From Rhizophagus sp. LPA8_4_AMF (Eukaryota; Glomeromycota; Glomeromycetes; Glomerales; Glomeraceae), in assembly GCA_021464525.1 (NCBI GenBank), contig JADRCO010000643.1, positions 1-29,024 on the forward strand: DNA of 29,024 bases, given 5' to 3'. Made by a program: the position numbers and the translations under genes. The stretch's first letter is position 1, and the number at the start of each line of letters is the position of its first letter. Positions 11,379-21,445 of this stretch are shown here, piece by piece. Under the pieces are notes generated by a model. The model searched no databases, was not told the DNA's origin, and saw only the letters and a program-made list of their open reading frames with translations.

Positions 11379-11706
11379 TAAAATTGTATAATACAAGGTA
11401 AGTTTTTTGACACAAATAAAGAGGAAATAAGTGTAAAAAGATTGGTGCTTTTTGATGAGCGCTAAGTAACATCTGGTGTTTTAAATCTGATAAAAATAAT
11501 AGTAAGAAAACTGGAAAAGCTAGAATTAGAAATTAGTATTAAACTATGTAAATTATTTCCTTATTATTTTGAACCAGAAAGATGAATTATACATAGATCA
11601 CATTAATTTCCTACAATAATCCGTTATCTTAAAATTTTAAAATTAGACAAAAAAAAATTGACTTTTATTTCAATATATTTATTGGATATTTTATTTGAAA
11701 AATTAT
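11379..11706. other. 3' flank of the PCI gene
   Basis: The stop codon is followed at once by an AATAAAA-like signal (around 11377-11383), a likely polyadenylation element. Beyond that is AT-rich sequence without ORFs up to the left end of the TIR element. Confidence 0.5.
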
Positions 11707-12420
11707 CACTCAGCGGTCATATCACATGAGGTGTTGATCACTAATTAAAAAATTGTTCACAAATGTTTCGAAGTTTTCTGGCCTTAGTAAACTTTTTATT
11801 CTTTAGGTTATTGCCTACTTGTTCTAACCTTTTATTTAGCAAAAACAACACTTATTTGAAAAGTTTCTATTGAACTTTTCCTATTTTTTTGGCTTTAACC
11901 CTGAGATTCAAGCTTGTATGAAAACTAAATTTTATTTTAAATACTTAAATACATGTAATTTTTTACAAGGAATTGAAAAACTTTAGTGGAAAAAAGGCTG
12001 GTTCAATAATAAATATTTTAGTAAATCCATGATTTATGTTTTTTCAATTAGTTTATCTATATTAACATTGTAAAAATTACATGTATAAGTTTAATTTTAA
12101 CAGCATAAAAAGAATCTTTGACGTAAATTACATACTATAATCAAATAAAAAATGATTATTTTTTAAATTTAAAATTTTTTTGTATATTGAATAAATTGTA
12201 AAAGTCATCTCTAATAAAAGTCATTCAATATTTGTCCAATTTTAATAAAAATTAATATACAAAAGCTTTGAAGTATTTTGAATTTATGTATAAAATTTCA
12301 GTATACATTTATATGTAGAATGTTTCAAACGAGCAAAAATTTATTGTTACACAAAATATGTTGATCATTTCATAGTAAAAAGTCCCTATGCCGATCCGTG
12401 ACATGACCGCTGAGTGTTAT
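11703..12420. mobile_element. Non-autonomous TIR DNA transposon (MITE-like), 710 bp
   Basis: The left end (11707) reads CACTCAGCGGTCATATCAC and the right end, read on the minus strand from 12416, reads CACTCAGCGGTCATGTCAC: a 19-bp terminal inverted repeat with one mismatch. The element is bounded by TTAT on both sides (11703-11706 and 12417-12420), a perfect 4-bp target duplication. It can also be read as a TA duplication with one extra mismatched TIR base, as in Tc1/mariner elements. A second inverted pair sits inside: ACATGTAATTTTTTACAA at 11951-11968 against TTGTAAAAATTACATGT at 12068-12084. The interior is AT-rich with no ORF, so it must be mobilised in trans or be a deletion derivative. 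I cannot assign a superfamily with confidence. Confidence 0.85.
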
Positions 12421-13170
12421 ACACTGGCGGATTTGAATTAATCTAGGGGAGATACTAATATTTCACGATACATGACCGAATATTCCGATGCATAAAGTAA
12501 CCCAGCAACATAATTAGACAATACTGTATATCATATATTGGTTTTTTATAAATTTGGCTAAAAAACGTACTATTATATTCAACTCGTCATAATTCTAACA
12601 TTTACTTAAACTGTCGTATGAAAATTACGTAAGCTCTTTGATAGCACATTATAGTAGCAACAGATAAGCTTTGGCGCACATAGTATCACAAATAATATCA
12701 CATAACTATGATAACATTCTAACTTGATTCCGTATCATTTCTTTGATCGAAATCAAAAGAAATTTCGAATAACTCTTTGTTATGTTTCACATGTTGGTTT
12801 ATTTCATCAAGAAATTCATGAAAACTCCAAATGGAGTCGTGGTAGCATCTAGTCTTGTATAAGTTCAATTAAAAAAATTACAACTGATTTATATACGTCA
12901 AAATTACTAAAAAAGTGACAGGAAGAAGTCGAAAGAGACAGCTATTTATTTCTAATTGTTGTTATAAATAATGGGTAAAATCGGGAAGGCAAATTAAATA
13001 TGGATATTTACTCACAAATCATCTCATGAGCAACTTATCGTGGGAAAATTATAATAAACCTTATTCCGAAAACGGTTGATCAAAAAATTTTATCCGGTAT
13101 CCCTTATTTTTTGTTTTTTAAATAAAAAATAAATGTTTTTTTCTGATCTGAAACATTTTTACGTTAAAAA
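12421..13170. promoter_or_regulatory. Upstream region of the MFS gene
   Basis: About 750 bp of AT-rich sequence lies between the TIR element and the MFS start. No ORF, tRNA or clear repeat is seen. It presumably holds the promoter, so the element inserted within about 750 bp of the transporter's start codon. Confidence 0.4.
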
Positions 13171-15030
13171 ATGACATCACCATATAGAGATGAAAGAGAA
13201 GCTTTATTATCAGATACAGATACGCCTTTCAATACATCTAATATTAACTCTACGGAGGTGAATATATTAAATGGACATGAAGATAATCCTATAAATGCTG
13301 AATATCCATTATATGGATGGTTCGGTAGGTTTCGTAGGTCAAATACTGCTGTTATTATTGTAGCCGCAATAGCTCTTTTCACGTAAGTTGACATTCAATC
13401 AAATCATTGTAATATTATCCTATTCTATAACGGAGTCTATAATATATAAATATGCGGGTTACTTCATAAGCCTTATTTGACCAAAATGAATAAATATTAT
13501 ATTTTTATATTTACACATTAGGGATATGATCGTTTATGGTATCGTGGTACCTATCTTACCACTTATCGTTCATGAAAGACTTGGTCGTGATTCTAAGTCT
13601 ATTGGATTTCTTTTCGGCTGTTATGGTAATTAGGTTTTTTGTATATGTATTTAATGAGTTTGGTATATTTATTTTTTTAATTATTAGCTATTGGATTGTT
13701 AAGCTCTACTCCTGTATTTGCCGTGCTAAGTGATAAATATCATACTAGAAAAGTAAATGTTAAACAAGAAAAATTTTTTTTTTCTCTCGTACAATCACAA
13801 AATAAAGTTACTTTTATATCCTTTTTTATAGATTCCGATGATGGTTGGTATGTTAAGCCTCGCGATTTGTTCAATATTATTTGGAATTTCTAATTCGTAC
13901 TGGCAACTTGTTATTGCTCGTATCGCTCAAGGTGCTGCTGGTGGTGCATCATGGTATGCGCATTCCTTACGTTTAGACTTCCGTTAAAGTATTATATCTA
14001 ATGCGCGCATTTGATATTATAGGACATTAAGTTTAGCTATGTTGGCAGACAGATTTGGATCAGGACCAAATCTTGGTGTAGTTATGGGAACAGTATTATC
14101 AGCAAATACATTAGGGGCCATTATCGGACCTTTAATTGGAGGGTTACTTTATCAATATTGGGGATATGTAGCACCGTTTTTGTTTTGTGCCATATTGGCA
14201 TTTGGTGGTTTCCTGGCTATATCAATGGTAGTTGAACCTTCGGATTTACCAACATATCAAAGTGTTGATGAAAATTCTATTATTGATTATATAGAAGATG
14301 CGAATCAAGAATTTTCCACACAATCTCCTTCTATTTGGAATTTAATTTTAGATTGGAACATTATTAATATCTGCTTAGCTATTATTGTTGTTGCTAGTAT
14401 ACTGGCTGGTAATTATCAAAAAGTCGACATTATTTTCAGTGATTTTTTTTATGATATGTAAAATTTTTCCATCTCTTTCCTATATTAGGACTTGAACCCA
14501 TTCTTCCAATCTACCTTCGTAAAGAATTTGATGTAGATGCATCACTGATTGGATTAATATTCGTTGCAATAGCAATACCAACATTTTTATCGCCAGCAGT
14601 GGGATATATTTCGTTTTATATAGGACAAAGAACAACATGCGGTGTAGGTATGATATTAATGGGTATAGCAACTCCATTAATTTCTCTACCAAGTAAATTT
14701 TGGCTAGTGGGATTACCTTTATTATTTTTTGGTACCACTTATTCAATAGTAACAACTCCAACTTTACCGTTACTTGGATATTATGTTACGCAAAAAGGTG
14801 GGGGTGCTTACGGTCAAATTTATGCTTTATGGAATATGGCTTATTCCATTGGAATGTTTGTTGGGCCTGTTATTGCTGGATTATTATTTGAATTATTTGG
14901 GTTTAGAAATACTCTTATTATATTCGGTGCCGCTGTTCTAGCTATTACTCCTTTGATTTTTGCTGGAAGAATAAAGAGATCGCGCAGATCGGATACAAAT
15001 TTAGTTAGTGAGCACGGCGGCAATTTATAA
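13171..15030 (+). CDS. MFS transporter, DHA1/vesicular amine transporter-like, 476 aa
   Basis: Six exons: 13171-13382, 13522-13625, 13688-13752, 13832-13953, 14023-14408 and 14489-15030 (GT-AG) encode 476 aa. A cytosolic N-terminus of about 55 residues is followed by 12 predicted membrane helices in two sets of six. Landmarks are DMIVYGIVVPILP in helix 1, motif A in the loop between helices 2 and 3 (AVLSDKYHTRKIPM), RIAQGAAGGASWTLSLAMLA with the Gly-rich helix 4, the antiporter-type motif LGAIIGPLIGGLLYQYWG in helix 5, and its C-terminal echo SIGMFVGPVIAGLLFELFG. This pattern fits proton-coupled drug/amine antiporters (DHA1 family, SLC18-like). The substrate cannot be told from sequence. The central loop (about residues 245-285) is acidic. 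The gene has a downstream neighbour on the same strand only about 100 bp away. Confidence 0.93.
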
Positions 15031-15132
15031 ATTAGTAAAGTTGATCATTAAACGCGTGTATATGAGTATTATTGAGAAAAAATGTTTTTTATTTTTTAAT
15101 TAAATTGAAAATTTTTAAATTTGAATAAAGAG

Positions 15133-15407
15133 ATGACTCATTTGAAAGACATTAAACCAACAGTGGATCCTTACGCGCCCTTATTAAAACATCATAAGTA
15201 TCTTTTCCGTCTTTCTAAATCCATTCTTGTTAAGTTTATAATTTACTCAAATATTGTACCTTTTTGTTGACAAATATACTTCAGAGATTAAATGAAGAAA
15301 TGAAAAAATTATCGGATATACATTCAACGTTGCTGATTAGAAATCAATTACTTGTTGAAATTGCTGATGATAATAAAAATTATGGAAAAGAAAAAGAAAA
15401 AAGATAG
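15133..15407 (+). CDS. Possible small charged coiled-coil protein, 61 aa
   Basis: Two exons, 15133-15197 and 15287-15407, give 61 aa. The donor is AA|GTATCT and the acceptor must be CAGAG|A, because using the first AG (CAG) brings an immediate stop. The product starts MTHLKDIKPTVDPYAPLLKH and continues with a helical, charged second half (RLNEEMKKLSDIHSTLLIRN) ending in a Lys/Glu-rich tail. I do not recognise the family. Its size and heptad-like pattern recall small subunits of coiled-coil complexes, but that is only an impression. The start lies about 100 bp after the MFS stop, so it may need a promoter overlapping that gene's 3' end, or be read through from it. Unspliced, the frame ends after 45 codons. 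Confidence 0.5.
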
Positions 15408-15818
15408 TTAGCGGAATAGATTAATAGTACGTATGATTTGAATTTAATCACGAGTGGTGTAAAAGCTTTGAAGAGTTAACATAAGATGTTGATAATTTGC
15501 TGTATTTATAGATAATAAATAAATAAGAATTTATTTTATGATGTAATTTTTTGGTTTCCATGATTATTCAAATAATATAACAATAATTTCATTCATTTGA
15601 AATGATATTATATAATATTATTGAGAGTTTTTTTTTACAAATTACAATGTTAATGATTAAGATACTATGGAAGAATATTGTTTATATTACTAATATAATA
15701 AAGATAAAAAAAAAATAATAAAATTGACTTCTCTAATAGCATCATTTGTAACCAAAAGATTCTGCAAATAGAAAAGAAAAAGAATATAAAAAGAAGAAAT
15801 ATAATAATGACAAGTTAA
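15408..15818. other. Intergenic 3' region between convergent genes
   Basis: About 410 bp of AT-rich sequence between the possible small gene and the SKP1 stop codon. AATAAA-like motifs occur on both strands (for example AATAAA around 15513-15522). No ORF or structured RNA is seen. Confidence 0.5.
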
Positions 15819-16487
15819 TTATCGTTCTTCACACCATTCATTTTCTTTTCTAACTTGTTCTTCTTCTTCAGGAGTAAAGTCATTTGTAATATTGAATGTT
15901 GCACGAATTTCCTCAGGAGATTTGTTTTTAATCATATTAGCAACCGTTTTACAGGTAAGATCAAGAAGAGGTTTGATATCGAGATAATTGGCAGCCTTTT
16001 ATCAATAATAATTTTATTCGTTAATAATTCTTGAATAAATATTTTTTTTATATATGTAAATTATTTTATTTACCAAAATTAATTCAAATAGTGTTCCTTG
16101 ATCCACTTTACAAAACTCTGCATCCCAATCGTCAATATCTTCAGAAGTTTTTTTGAGGTCATCGTCATGATTTTGTATTGGATCATTACGGTGATGTGTA
16201 CAATAATCAATTACTTTGGTAAGAATGGGACCAGTCACATTTGGAAGAGGTATTGCTATTATTATGTTAGAAACAAACAAGTTAAATATAAACTGTAATG
16301 TTAGCATTTTTTTTACTATAAGTCTATAACTAGAAAGAATTTTTAAATGCTTACCCATATCATTTTCTCCAACATCTTCCAACATATTTTTCAATAATAC
16401 TGATCTCTCTGCTACACTTCTTTCAACTTGAAATTCCGTTCCTTCAGAAGAAGTTAATTTAACTTTTTTTTGTTCAATTGATGACAT
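15819..16487 (-). CDS. SKP1: SKP1, SCF ubiquitin ligase core subunit, 163 aa
   Basis: Three exons on the minus strand: 16487-16355, 16255-16074 and 15995-15819, joining to 163 aa, the same length as human SKP1. SKP1 bridges cullin-1 and F-box proteins in SCF ubiquitin ligases. The N-terminal BTB/POZ fold is seen as [20 protein letters not shown] followed by [10 protein letters not shown], then [19 protein letters not shown]. The acidic variable loop is Asp-rich (about residues 80-95). The C-terminal Skp1 domain begins [20 protein letters not shown] and includes [20 protein letters not shown], then [18 protein letters not shown], which forms the F-box-binding helices and normally ends WCEE[KR]. 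The intron 1 junction restores the conserved Ala of AIPLPNV. Divergent from ARS2. Confidence 0.98.
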
Positions 16488-17319
16488 ATTTATATATTTA
16501 TATATTTTATTATCTTCTTAATATTTGGTAAAGGAAAGAGTTAAGGTAAAACTTCGTCATAATCTTTGTCAGGTACCTTAAATTTGGAACCACATGAGTA
16601 ATAGTCACGTGGAAACTTCATAGTCACATGCCATTAGTAATCATATATAAAATATTTATAATGGGGAAATTACATTAAGAAAAGAGTCGACTAGTTTGAC
16701 TTCGACACAGATCTGGTGAGTGAGTCCATCTACGTTCTCAGCAGCGTAAAAGCTTATCTTCGCTGAGAACCTTTAAATAGTATAAAATAAAAAGCAGTTA
16801 ACTATTAAACGCATTATTTGCTTGTTTGAAACTCTTTTAAATAATAAACTAATCAAGGCCACATATCTCAGTACTTGTTAAAAAACTACATTATCGAAAT
16901 ACTTGGAATTTTGCTTCTTTATTTCTTGTTTGAGAAACTTTTTACTTTCTCTTATAATCTTTCTAGTTAAAAAACTGATATAACTAAAAAACTAATTGTT
17001 TATAAACTTGTATATAGTTTTGTATTATTTTCTTTTTGTTTCCCATTCTTTTTATAAACTTTCCTTCCATTTTTCTCACATGATGCATAAACCAATTATT
17101 GAAAAACCATCTACCTTCAAGTTAAAAAAAAAAAATTTTCTTGAAGAAACTGAAAACCTCACACAAAGCATGAATCTCACCAAATTTTCGCTCTTTTTTT
17201 GACCTTTGGGATCGTCCTTCATTATTTTTGATGTAGAACAGATTACCTTTGTTCTACAACAAATCCTTACGCCCTTTTATCGAATTTAGAGCTCTTATCA
17301 TAAACAACGTTAGTCAAAG
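16488..17319. promoter_or_regulatory. Divergent SKP1/ARS2 upstream region, possible ARS2 5'-UTR intron
   Basis: This 832-bp region separates the two start codons. On the plus strand a strong donor (CTG|GTGAGT, intron from about 16715) is followed far downstream by a plausible T-rich acceptor ending TTTAG near 17289, so ARS2 may have a 5'-UTR intron of about 575 nt. That is inferred from splice signals only. A 9-bp perfect hairpin stem lies at 16734-16742 / 16762-16770. The 68-codon open frame at 16996-17202 is Phe/Lys-rich and unconvincing. Confidence 0.45.
16734..16770 (+). other. Hairpin upstream of ARS2
   Basis: GTTCTCAGC (16734-16742) is the exact reverse complement of GCTGAGAAC (16762-16770), with a 19-nt loop between. 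It stands out in an AT-rich setting by its G/C content. It could be an RNA structure in the ARS2 leader, or a binding site in the shared promoter. Confidence 0.5.
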
Positions 17320-20300
17320 ATGAATTCTAAACGTCGAATGGATCAATCCGATGACGAAGGGCCTCATCATTCTCGTGATAAATTCACAAGCGAACGTAGA
17401 AACAGTATTGATCGCAGAGATATTCGTGACCGTGACCTTCGTGAAAGAGACCGTGAAAGAGATCGCGAGGTTCGTGACTTCCGTGATCGAGATCGAGACC
17501 GAGATCGAAATAGGGATCGCGGTAATTATGTTGATAGGCGCAAGAGAGATAGTAATTCTTCTCCCGAAGATCGAAGTAGTGGTAGCGTGTCTAATCAAAA
17601 AAATATTTTTTTTAAAAAAAAAAAAATTTGTAGTTAACTCACTGACAATTTTTTTCCTATTTAGATCGCCGCTCAAAAAGAAGGCGTTCGATTTCCCCTG
17701 ACCCAAGAAGACAACCGTCAGATGGAGGTGATCATTATATTCCCAATTACGATAAGGATGGATATACACCTGCTCCTAGGTATGTTGGAAGGCCAGGAGA
17801 TATTCGTTTCCCTCCACCTGGATTTCCAGTAATGCCAATCGGTGAGTGTTTTGCCCAGTTTTATATCAATGTATATAGTAATAATTAATAATGAATTTTT
17901 TTTTCTTTTTTTTTTTTTGAAATTTCTATATTTAAAATTATAGGTTTCAGTGTTGGACCAAATCCTCAGATTTTACCTCCTGGTGCGCCTATGATGCCAA
18001 TGGATTGGTCAGGTCCAAGGCAAGATAATATAGTGACGAATTAGCTGTAATATGAAATTTTTTTTTTTATTTATAATATTTAAATTTATAGGCAAGAAAC
18101 ACCAAAGGACCCAGATCAATTGGATTTTTTGGTAACATTCAAATATTATTCTGAATTTATGCAGCATTCAAATCCAAAAAATCGCCTTTCCGATGAAGAA
18201 TTGCACAAAAAATATAATGAATATAAGGAAGCTTTTGCTCTTAAGCAATTAAAAACTTTCTTTGAATCACATAAAAAGGAAGAATGGTTCCTTGAAAAAT
18301 ATCATCCAAAATATATACAAGAGAGAGCTATTGTGACAAAAGAACTGAAGAAAGATTTATATAAACAATTTATTTCAGATTTGAAAGAAGGTTTACTTGA
18401 TAAAATTAACAATGATGCATCTGAGGATAGTGTCAAGCAAGAGGGTTTGTCAAAAATTTTTTTTTTTTCTTTTTTTCCCTTTTTTTTTTTTTTAAAAAAA
18501 AAAAGGATTATTTCCATTATTAATTATTATAATATTGACAGATGGCACGAAAACTGATACTAAAGATCCGGATGAAGATTCAAACAGGCTTTTCATAAAG
18601 AGTGTTTCACCGAATATTTCAAGACAGAAAATAGAGGAAGTATGTATTTTTAAGCTAAAATATAAATTGTAAATTTTAACACGAATTACATTTTACTTTT
18701 ATATATAAAGATGTGCAAGACGATTGAAGGTTTTCAGTATCTCGCATTATCTGAACCTAATCCTCAGAAGAAGTTTCATCGTTTGGGTTGGATCGTTTTT
18801 AAAGAAGGAACCGACATGGATAATGCATATGATAAACTAAATGAACAAAAGGTATATTCAATACATGTGCAATTATAAATTAATCCATTTTCACTAAATT
18901 TTTTTCTTATTGTTTCTCAATAGATTGATGAATTTGTTTTTTATCTTGCTCGTCATAAGAATCAAACCGGTCCTGTTCGTAATAGAATTACTCCCGATGT
19001 TGCTAGTAGCATTGAACGATTGAAAAAAGATCTGAATCAAATTCAGAAACTTTGTGATAAATTGGATAATGATATTGATAATGGATTTGAGGGAAGCACA
19101 GAAATTAGAACAAGGCTTGCTCAAATTGATGATAGTCAAGATCGTGACGAAGCAGATGATGTTAGTTGTTTTTTTTTATTTTTGATTGAAATATAAATTG
19201 TTTTTAACATGAAAATTTTATTCAAATTTAGGTTAAGAGATTATTGGATTTTCACATTGAATATTTGCGTCGTACACATATGTTCTGCTATTATTGTGGC
19301 AGTGAATCTGATTCTGTTGAAGAACTTGCAAGAAAATGTCCAGGTCGTCACCTTAGAGGTGTACTAGGTGGTGAAGGAAAGACTTCTGTTAACAAAAACA
19401 AAGAAAAACAAGTTAATTGTAAGCTATTAATTTTTTTATATCAGTTAACAACATTTAAATTATATTAAGGATTTTTCTCCTTTGCATTTTTTTCAAAAAA
19501 GCTACACAATGGTTAAAGACTTTAGACCATAAAATAGCCTATAAGTCCGAGCCCTGGAAATTTGAGAATGAAGTTGACAAACATGGAGGAATTAGCCTCC
19601 AAAAGTATGTTTTGAAATTTTTGTAATTGGTATTTATGCAGAGCATACGCAGAGTTATAATAATATTTTTTATTATCATTAAGAGTTTTAGATAAATTTT
19701 ATCAAGAACACGTCGTCGAAGTAGATCCTCAACGCAAGTTTAAATGTAAACTTTGCGGAAAATTATTCAAAGGAGCCGATTTTGTTAAGAAACATATTGA
19801 TTATAAGCATCACGATACTGTTGAAACCACTTCGAATGATGTGAGGTTTATTTTTTAATTTTTCATCCACATCACTTTGTAATAACACTAAATAAATACA
19901 AAAAAAACTTTTTTTTATAGACAAAATTCTTTAATAACTATGTACTTGATCCCAATCACCTACTTCCAACCACGCCACCTAATCCGACAGCGGCATTGAA
20001 TGTTCCTCCAAACGTAACTCCCATTCCAACAAATCCGTTCTCAGTTATGACCAACGCTCCACCACCACCATTCATGGGATTTAATTTTCCGATTGTTGGT
20101 GCTGCCGCTGGAACACCTCATGATCAGATCCCAAGAATTGGTTTTGATGCAAGAGAAGATGGACGTGAACGAGGACAAAAAAATAGTCGTAAACAATTAT
20201 CTCGAACACGACCAAAGTAAATAAAAATAACTTTACTGTTAAATTTATGATTTACTTTATTATTCCTTACATAAAATTTATTTATCAATTTATTTATTTA

Positions 20301-20395
20301 TTTTTTTTTACAGCGAAAGTTCCGATCCACGTCAAGTAAAATCTTATGTTGATTTGGATGCTCCCGCTGAAGGTGATATTGAAATCAAGTATTAA
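17320..20395 (+). CDS. ARS2: ARS2/SERRATE homologue, nuclear cap-binding partner in RNA processing, 722 aa
   Basis: Twelve exons join to 722 aa: 17320-17581, 17665-17841, 17944-18019, 18092-18444, 18542-18639, 18711-18851, 18924-19160, 19232-19418, 19502-19604, 19684-19840, 19921-20216 and 20314-20395. ARS2 links the nuclear cap-binding complex to RNA export, 3'-end processing or degradation. Domains in order: an Arg/Asp/Ser-rich low-complexity N-terminus (1-110), the SERRATE/Ars2 N-terminal helical domain from about residue 179 (DQLDFLVTFKYYSEFM), an RRM-like core (FHRLGWIVFKEGTDMDNAYD), the Cys/His motif CYYC...KCPGRH (C467, C470, C484, H488), and the signature C2H2 zinc finger CKLCGKLFKGADFVKKH (C566, C569, H582, H587). 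A Pro-rich tail ends in YVDLDAPAEGDIEIKY; a DLD(A/D)P-type C-terminus is typical of ARS2. Intron 3 is GC-AG; the other ten are GT-AG. An AATAAA signal overlaps the stop codon. Confidence 0.96.
18020..18091 (+). other. GC-AG intron 3 of ARS2, bounded by 8-bp direct repeats
   Basis: The only in-frame join between exons 3 and 4 requires the donor AG|GCAAGA, the classic GC-donor context, and the acceptor ATAG|GCAAGA. The 8-mer AGGCAAGA occurs at both ends (18018-18025 and 18090-18097), exactly one intron length (72 nt) apart. Neighbouring GT sites give the wrong phase or run into a stop. Confidence 0.85.
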
Positions 20396-20741
20396 ATAAA
20401 GGATTCTTTCGACTGATTAATGAACTTTTTCAGATTGAATTCGTTATATTTGTTAGAATTAGACATTCATTGTCAAAATTTCATAGAATTATTTTTACTT
20501 TTTTTCTTTTTACTTTTAATTTTAAAATATTTACAACGCCAAGATATTATGTTTGACAATAATTTGGTAGTAATACGTCAAACCTACTTTTTAATTTTAT
20601 AAATAATAAAATAACTTAAAATTAAAAATTTAGACAAGTTGATAATTTATTTCGTAAAAAAAAGGAAAACTACATATAAAGGCAGTATTTATACAAAAAT
20701 AAACTAGATGTTTAACTGATTAAGAACACAAATGATAATAA
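20396..20741. other. Convergent 3' region between ARS2 and the b5-like gene
   Basis: About 345 bp of AT-rich sequence. On the plus strand it contains an open frame (20420-20602) that is Leu/Phe-rich and unlike a protein. AATAAA-type signals occur for both flanking genes. Nothing else is seen. Confidence 0.5.
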
Positions 20742-21445
20742 TCACACAACTTTGCCTACAATATTGTATCGAGCTTTAAAGAAATCATACCAATCGTTCA
20801 AAACCTTTAACTGTAGTATAAAAATTTATTTTAAAAAAAATTTGAATTTAAAATACCAAGTAATAAAATTAAAATTCTGTTTTATATTAACTTACTTGAG
20901 ATTCATCCAAATTACTATAATCTGCAACAGCATCTTCTAAATTCAAAGAACTCATACCCAATCCCTAAAAAAAAAAAAATTTTGATTTATATTGCCTAAA
21001 ATATAATGCTTAATTAAAAATTTTGGAAATACACATACTTTAGAAGCATCTTTCCCTGCAAAAATATGGTAACTACCACTTGGTCCATACATATCACGTT
21101 TATCGCTAACATCAAATACTGTTCCTTTAACAGCAAGATAAATTGGAAGATTTGGGTCTGAACCGTTGTACTATTAATAATTTGATAATAATGATTTTAA
21201 AATTGATATAATATAAACGAAGAAATTATTTTATTATTTTAAATGGAGAAATGATCAAAATACCTTTACGAGCTCTTCTGGAGTAATTGGAGTATCTTTT
21301 GGAGGATCTAATTTTTTATTAGGAGGACTAACCGATGATGGGTTAAAACTTTATTTAAGAAATAAAATTTATAAACAATAAATGTTAATATAAAAATTAA
21401 CTTTCAATTACTATTATATTTAAATATTTTATTTTCTTACTTCAT
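20742..21445 (-). CDS. Cytochrome b5-like haem/steroid-binding protein (MAPR/Dap1/PGRMC group), 119 aa
   Basis: Five minus-strand exons: 21445-21441, 21348-21264, 21170-21039, 20964-20896 and 20810-20742, giving 119 aa. The fold is the membrane-associated progesterone receptor type of cytochrome b5 domain. Key segments are ITPEELVKYNGSDPNLPIYL, AVKGTVFDVSDKRDMYGPSG, SYHIFAGKDASKGLGMSSL and the C-terminal LNDWYDFFKARYNIVGKVV. Tyr58 and Tyr64 match the two conserved tyrosines of the YGPxGxY motif, of which the second supplies the axial haem ligand in PGRMC1. In fungi Dap1 binds haem and supports sterol-synthesis P450 enzymes. Unlike Dap1/PGRMC this protein has no N-terminal membrane helix, so it should be soluble unless an upstream exon was missed. 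The first coding exon is only 5 nt (ATGAA), so the true start needs cDNA evidence. Confidence 0.88.

Noticed and set aside
14480-14761. 93-codon minus-strand frame inside the MFS gene
   Set aside because: Antisense shadow of membrane-helix coding sequence.
16996-17202. 68-codon frame upstream of ARS2, considered as a uORF or small gene
   Set aside because: Phe/Lys-rich, sits in the presumed leader or promoter, and lies within the possible 5'-UTR intron.
17314-17769. 151-codon minus-strand frame over ARS2 exons 1-2
   Set aside because: Antisense shadow of the Arg/Asp-rich repeats of ARS2, crossing a real intron.
18012-18019. Normal GT donor (G|GTCCAA at 18013) for ARS2 intron 3
   Set aside because: It joins to the acceptor at 18092 in the wrong phase and destroys the conserved downstream reading frame. 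Only the GC donor at 18020 keeps it.
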